From Sphingomonas sp. (GTDB lineage Bacteria; Pseudomonadota; Alphaproteobacteria; Sphingomonadales; Sphingomonadaceae), in NCBI GenBank assembly GCA_030146605.1, contig JASLBO010000549.1, forward strand, positions 1 through 7,005: 7,005 nt of DNA, written 5' to 3'. The notes under the pieces are model-generated. The model had not been told where the DNA came from. It made no database searches and saw nothing but the letters and a program-made list of their open reading frames with translations. Made by a program: the position numbers and the translations under genes. Below are positions 5,333 through 7,005 of this stretch, piece after piece; the stretch's first letter is position 1, and each line of letters starts with the position of its first letter.

Positions 5333-6242
5333 GGGCGCGTCCGTGCATCCGGCACTCGGCGCCTTCGCCGAGCTCGATCTGGACGGTGGTGTGATCGATG
5401 CGGAAATCGTGCGCCAGCCGGTGCTGGAGGTCGATCAGGAACGCGTCGCCGGGATGGCCGCCGGGCATCACCAGATGCGCGGTCAGCGCCGCCTCGGTGG
5501 TGCTCATCGGCCAGATATGGAGATCATGGACGCGCGCCACGCCGGGCAGCCCGGTCAGCGTGCGCTCGACCGCATCGGCGTCGATCCCGTCGGGCACGGC
5601 CTGCAGCGCCATCGTCAGCGATTCGCGCGCAAGGCCCCAGCTGCTCCACAGGATCACCGCGACGATCACCAGGCTGATCGCCGGATCGATCCACCGCGCG
5701 CCGGTGAGCAGGATCAGCCCGCCGGCGATCACTACCCCGAGCGAGACCGCCGCGTCGGTCGCCATGTGGAGGTAGGCGCCGCGGATGTTGATGTCGTGCT
5801 TGCGTCCGCGCGCGAAGAGCAACGCGGTCGACAGGTTCACGACGATGCCGATCCCGGCGACGATCATCACGACACCGCCGGGAACCGCGGGCGGATCGGA
5901 GAAGCGCTGGATCGCTTCCCAGCCGATCGCGCCGACCGCGACCAGCAACAACACCGAGTTGGTCAGCGCTGCGAGGATCGAGCTGCCGCGAAAGCCGTAG
6001 GTGAAACGCTTGGAGGCGGGCCGTTTGGCGAGCTCGGCGCCTGCCCAGGCGACGAGAAGCCCGAGCACGTCGGAAAGATTGTGCCCGGCATCGGCGAGCA
6101 AGGCGACCGAATCGGTCAGGAAGCCGGCAGTGCCCTCGACTGCGACGAAGCCGATGTTGAGCGCCGCACCCAAGGCGAAGGCGCGGCCGAAATCGACCGG
6201 GCCGTGCGCGTGGTGATGATCGTGGTCGTGATGTCCCGCCAT
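5325..6242 (-). CDS. Cation diffusion facilitator, zinc-type efflux transporter
   Basis: A 305-residue inner-membrane antiporter that exports divalent metal (Zn2+, perhaps Cd2+ or Co2+) in exchange for protons. The N-terminus is a His/Asp-rich stretch (residues 4-13 hold 7 His and 2 Asp) that can capture metal in the cytoplasm. Six membrane helices follow, at about 20-38, 46-68, 87-107, 121-143, 158-180 and 185-203. The transport site is H54 and D58 in H-N-L-S-D (helix 2) with H159 and D163 in H-M-A-T-D (helix 5). Two H-x-x-x-D pairs mark the zinc/cadmium class (CzcD/ZitB), not the iron or manganese classes. The C-terminal cytoplasmic ferredoxin-like domain (about 210-295) has V-H-D-L-H-I-W at 238-244, plus H263 and H284 as possible zinc ligands for dimer closure. 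The gene lies 42 bases after the EF-hand gene stop and overlaps the HAD gene by 8 bases. No strong ribosome binding site is seen at the ATG. Confidence 0.94.
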   Translation of the reverse strand: MAGHHDHDHHHAHGPVDFGRAFALGAALNIGFVAVEGTAGFLTDSVALLADAGHNLSDVLGLLVAWAGAELAKRPASKRFTYGFRGSSILAALTNSVLLLVAVGAIGWEAIQRFSDPPAVPGGVVMIVAGIGIVVNLSTALLFARGRKHDINIRGAYLHMATDAAVSLGVVIAGGLILLTGARWIDPAISLVIVAVILWSSWGLARESLTMALQAVPDGIDADAVERTLTGLPGVARVHDLHIWPMSTTEAALTAHLVMPGGHPGDAFLIDLQHRLAHDFRIDHTTVQIELGEGAECRMHGRAHV

Positions 6243-6284
6243 TGCAGCTGGTTTAGCCGGGCATTCGCATGAGATGCTAGGACC

Positions 6285-6794
6285 TCAATTGCGCGGCTGC
6301 TGCCCGGGCTTGCCCATCGGGCGCCCGCGCCGGTCGCGATCGAACATCTGGGGCCGCAGCGTCAGCAATTCGCTGCGGGCGAGCGCGCCGTCCTTGTTGG
6401 TGTCGAACCGCGTGAAGAGCAGAGCGAAGCGCGCGGCGAGTTCGTCCCAGCTGATCCGGTTGTCGCCGTCGCGGTCGGTCTCGAACGGGCTCGGCAAGGT
6501 GTTGCGATCCCCGAGCCAGCGCTCGGACCAGTCGGAGAAAGCGATATAGCCGAGCGATCCGGTCTTGCGCGTGTCGACGCTGTCGAAGCTGCGGCGCAGT
6601 CCGGCATCGAATTCGGCGCGGCCGACCCGTGCGTCGCCGTCGCTGTCGAAGGCGGCGATCATCATCCCGACCGGCTCGACCATCACCGTCGCGGCGGGCT
6701 GCGCCTGCGGACCGGGCACCACCGGCGTGACCGGCGCCTGCTGGGCGAAGACGGGAGCCGCGGTAAACGCAGCGAGCATCAGGAACAGGCGCAT
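6285..6794 (-). CDS. Exported EF-hand calcium-binding protein
   Basis: A 169-residue protein with a Sec signal peptide (M-R-L-F-L-M-L-A-A-F..., cut after A17 in V-F-A|Q-Q), so it is periplasmic or secreted. A Pro/Val/Ala-rich linker (18-40) leads to four EF-hand loops. Loop 1 (D50, D52, D54, E61), loop 3 (D107, D109, D111, E118) and loop 4 (D131, N133, D135, E142) keep the canonical ligands at positions 1, 3, 5 and 12. Loop 2 (from D74) has Ala at position 12 and is degenerate. The last 20 residues are Arg/Gly/Pro-rich. Calcium binding is well supported; the role (calcium buffer, sensor or structural) is not known. The start is the ATG at 6794, with AAAGGA upstream; a longer reading from 6875 would run through the end of queA and lose the signal peptide. 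It begins 13 bases after the queA stop, so it shares that transcript. Confidence 0.85.
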   Translation of the reverse strand: MRLFLMLAAFTAAPVFAQQAPVTPVVPGPQAQPAATVMVEPVGMMIAAFDSDGDARVGRAEFDAGLRRSFDSVDTRKTGSLGYIAFSDWSERWLGDRNTLPSPFETDRDGDNRISWDELAARFALLFTRFDTNKDGALARSELLTLRPQMFDRDRRGRPMGKPGQQPRN

Positions 6795-6799
6795 GCGTT

Positions 6800-6805
6800 T
6801 CCTTT
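6800..6805 (-). promoter_or_regulatory. Ribosome binding site of the EF-hand gene
   Basis: AAAGGA on the minus strand, 5 bases before the ATG at 6794 and just after the queA stop. It fixes the start of the EF-hand gene and shows that it is translated on its own. Confidence 0.75.
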
Positions 6806-6807
6806 GG

Positions 6808-7005
6808 TCAGGGCAGCAACAGGCTGGCATCGCCATAGCTATAGAAGCGGTAGTCGCTGGCAATGGCATGCGCATAGGCCGCCTGCATCCGCTCCAGCCC
6901 CATCAGCGCCGATACCAGCATGAACAGCGTCGAACGCGGCAGATGGAAATTGGTGATCAGCCCGCCGATTGCCTTGAAGCGATAGCCGGGGGTGATGAAG
7001 ATCGC
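6808..7005 (-). CDS. queA: S-adenosylmethionine:tRNA ribosyltransferase-isomerase, C-terminal fragment
   Basis: The last 65 residues of QueA; the gene begins beyond the right edge and the frame is open to base 7005. QueA transfers and isomerises the ribosyl part of S-adenosylmethionine onto preQ1-modified tRNA to form epoxyqueuosine, the step after Tgt. The fragment carries the family's conserved end: F-I-T-P-G-Y-R-F-K, then [20 protein letters not shown], then M-Q-A-A-Y-A-H-A-I, and [13 protein letters not shown] before the TGA at 6808-6810. The EF-hand gene follows after 13 bases. tgt lies about 3 kb further along on the same strand. Confidence 0.95.
   Translation of the reverse strand, partial: AIFITPGYRFKAIGGLITNFHLPRSTLFMLVSALMGLERMQAAYAHAIASDYRFYSYGDASLLLP

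Noticed and set aside
5064..6272. Plus-strand frame of 402 codons opposite the CDF and HAD genes
   Set aside because: The His/Asp/Arg-rich composition is the reverse complement of the transporter and phosphatase, both of which have complete motifs. It is not a gene.

Overview
The window is GC-rich, gene-dense bacterial chromosome. Codon use and protein character point to an alphaproteobacterium, most likely a sphingomonad. The tRNA-guanine transglycosylase aligns with the Zymomonas mobilis enzyme at a constant offset of 8 residues for every catalytic and zinc-binding position I recall, and the SleB-type wall hydrolase and usher-type pilus genes fit that group. This placement is from memory, not from a search.

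Layout. (1) 1-1360, plus strand: the end of a chaperone-usher pilus operon, with the C-terminus of the outer-membrane usher, then a secreted two-part fimbrial protein in the place of a CsuE-like tip subunit, then an intrinsic terminator. (2) 1361-1503: a short gap between convergent genes with a strong perfect hairpin. (3) 1504-3732, minus strand: tgt (queuosine modification of tRNA) followed by a membrane-anchored SleB-family cell wall hydrolase. (4) 3733-4644: a two-gene plus-strand cassette, a 210-residue protein joining a small unnamed N-terminal domain to a cupin, and a 54-residue double CxxC mini zinc-finger protein. Hairpins of the type TCCC...GGGA or CTCCC...GGGAG lie at both edges of it. 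(5) 4658-7005, minus strand: queA (partial) -> periplasmic EF-hand protein -> zinc-type cation diffusion facilitator -> HAD phosphatase, tightly spaced and probably co-transcribed.

How the genes fit together. queA and tgt act in the same pathway (tRNA queuosine) and lie on the same strand, but about 3 kb apart, with three minus-strand genes and the opposing cupin/zinc-finger cassette between them. The remaining genes are metal handling (CDF exporter), calcium binding (EF-hand), wall turnover (SleB) and adhesion (pilus). I see no tRNA, rRNA, CRISPR array, insertion sequence, phage gene or toxin-antitoxin pair, and no convincing undescribed system. The most interesting points are the hairpin-flanked cassette and the domain fusion in its first gene.
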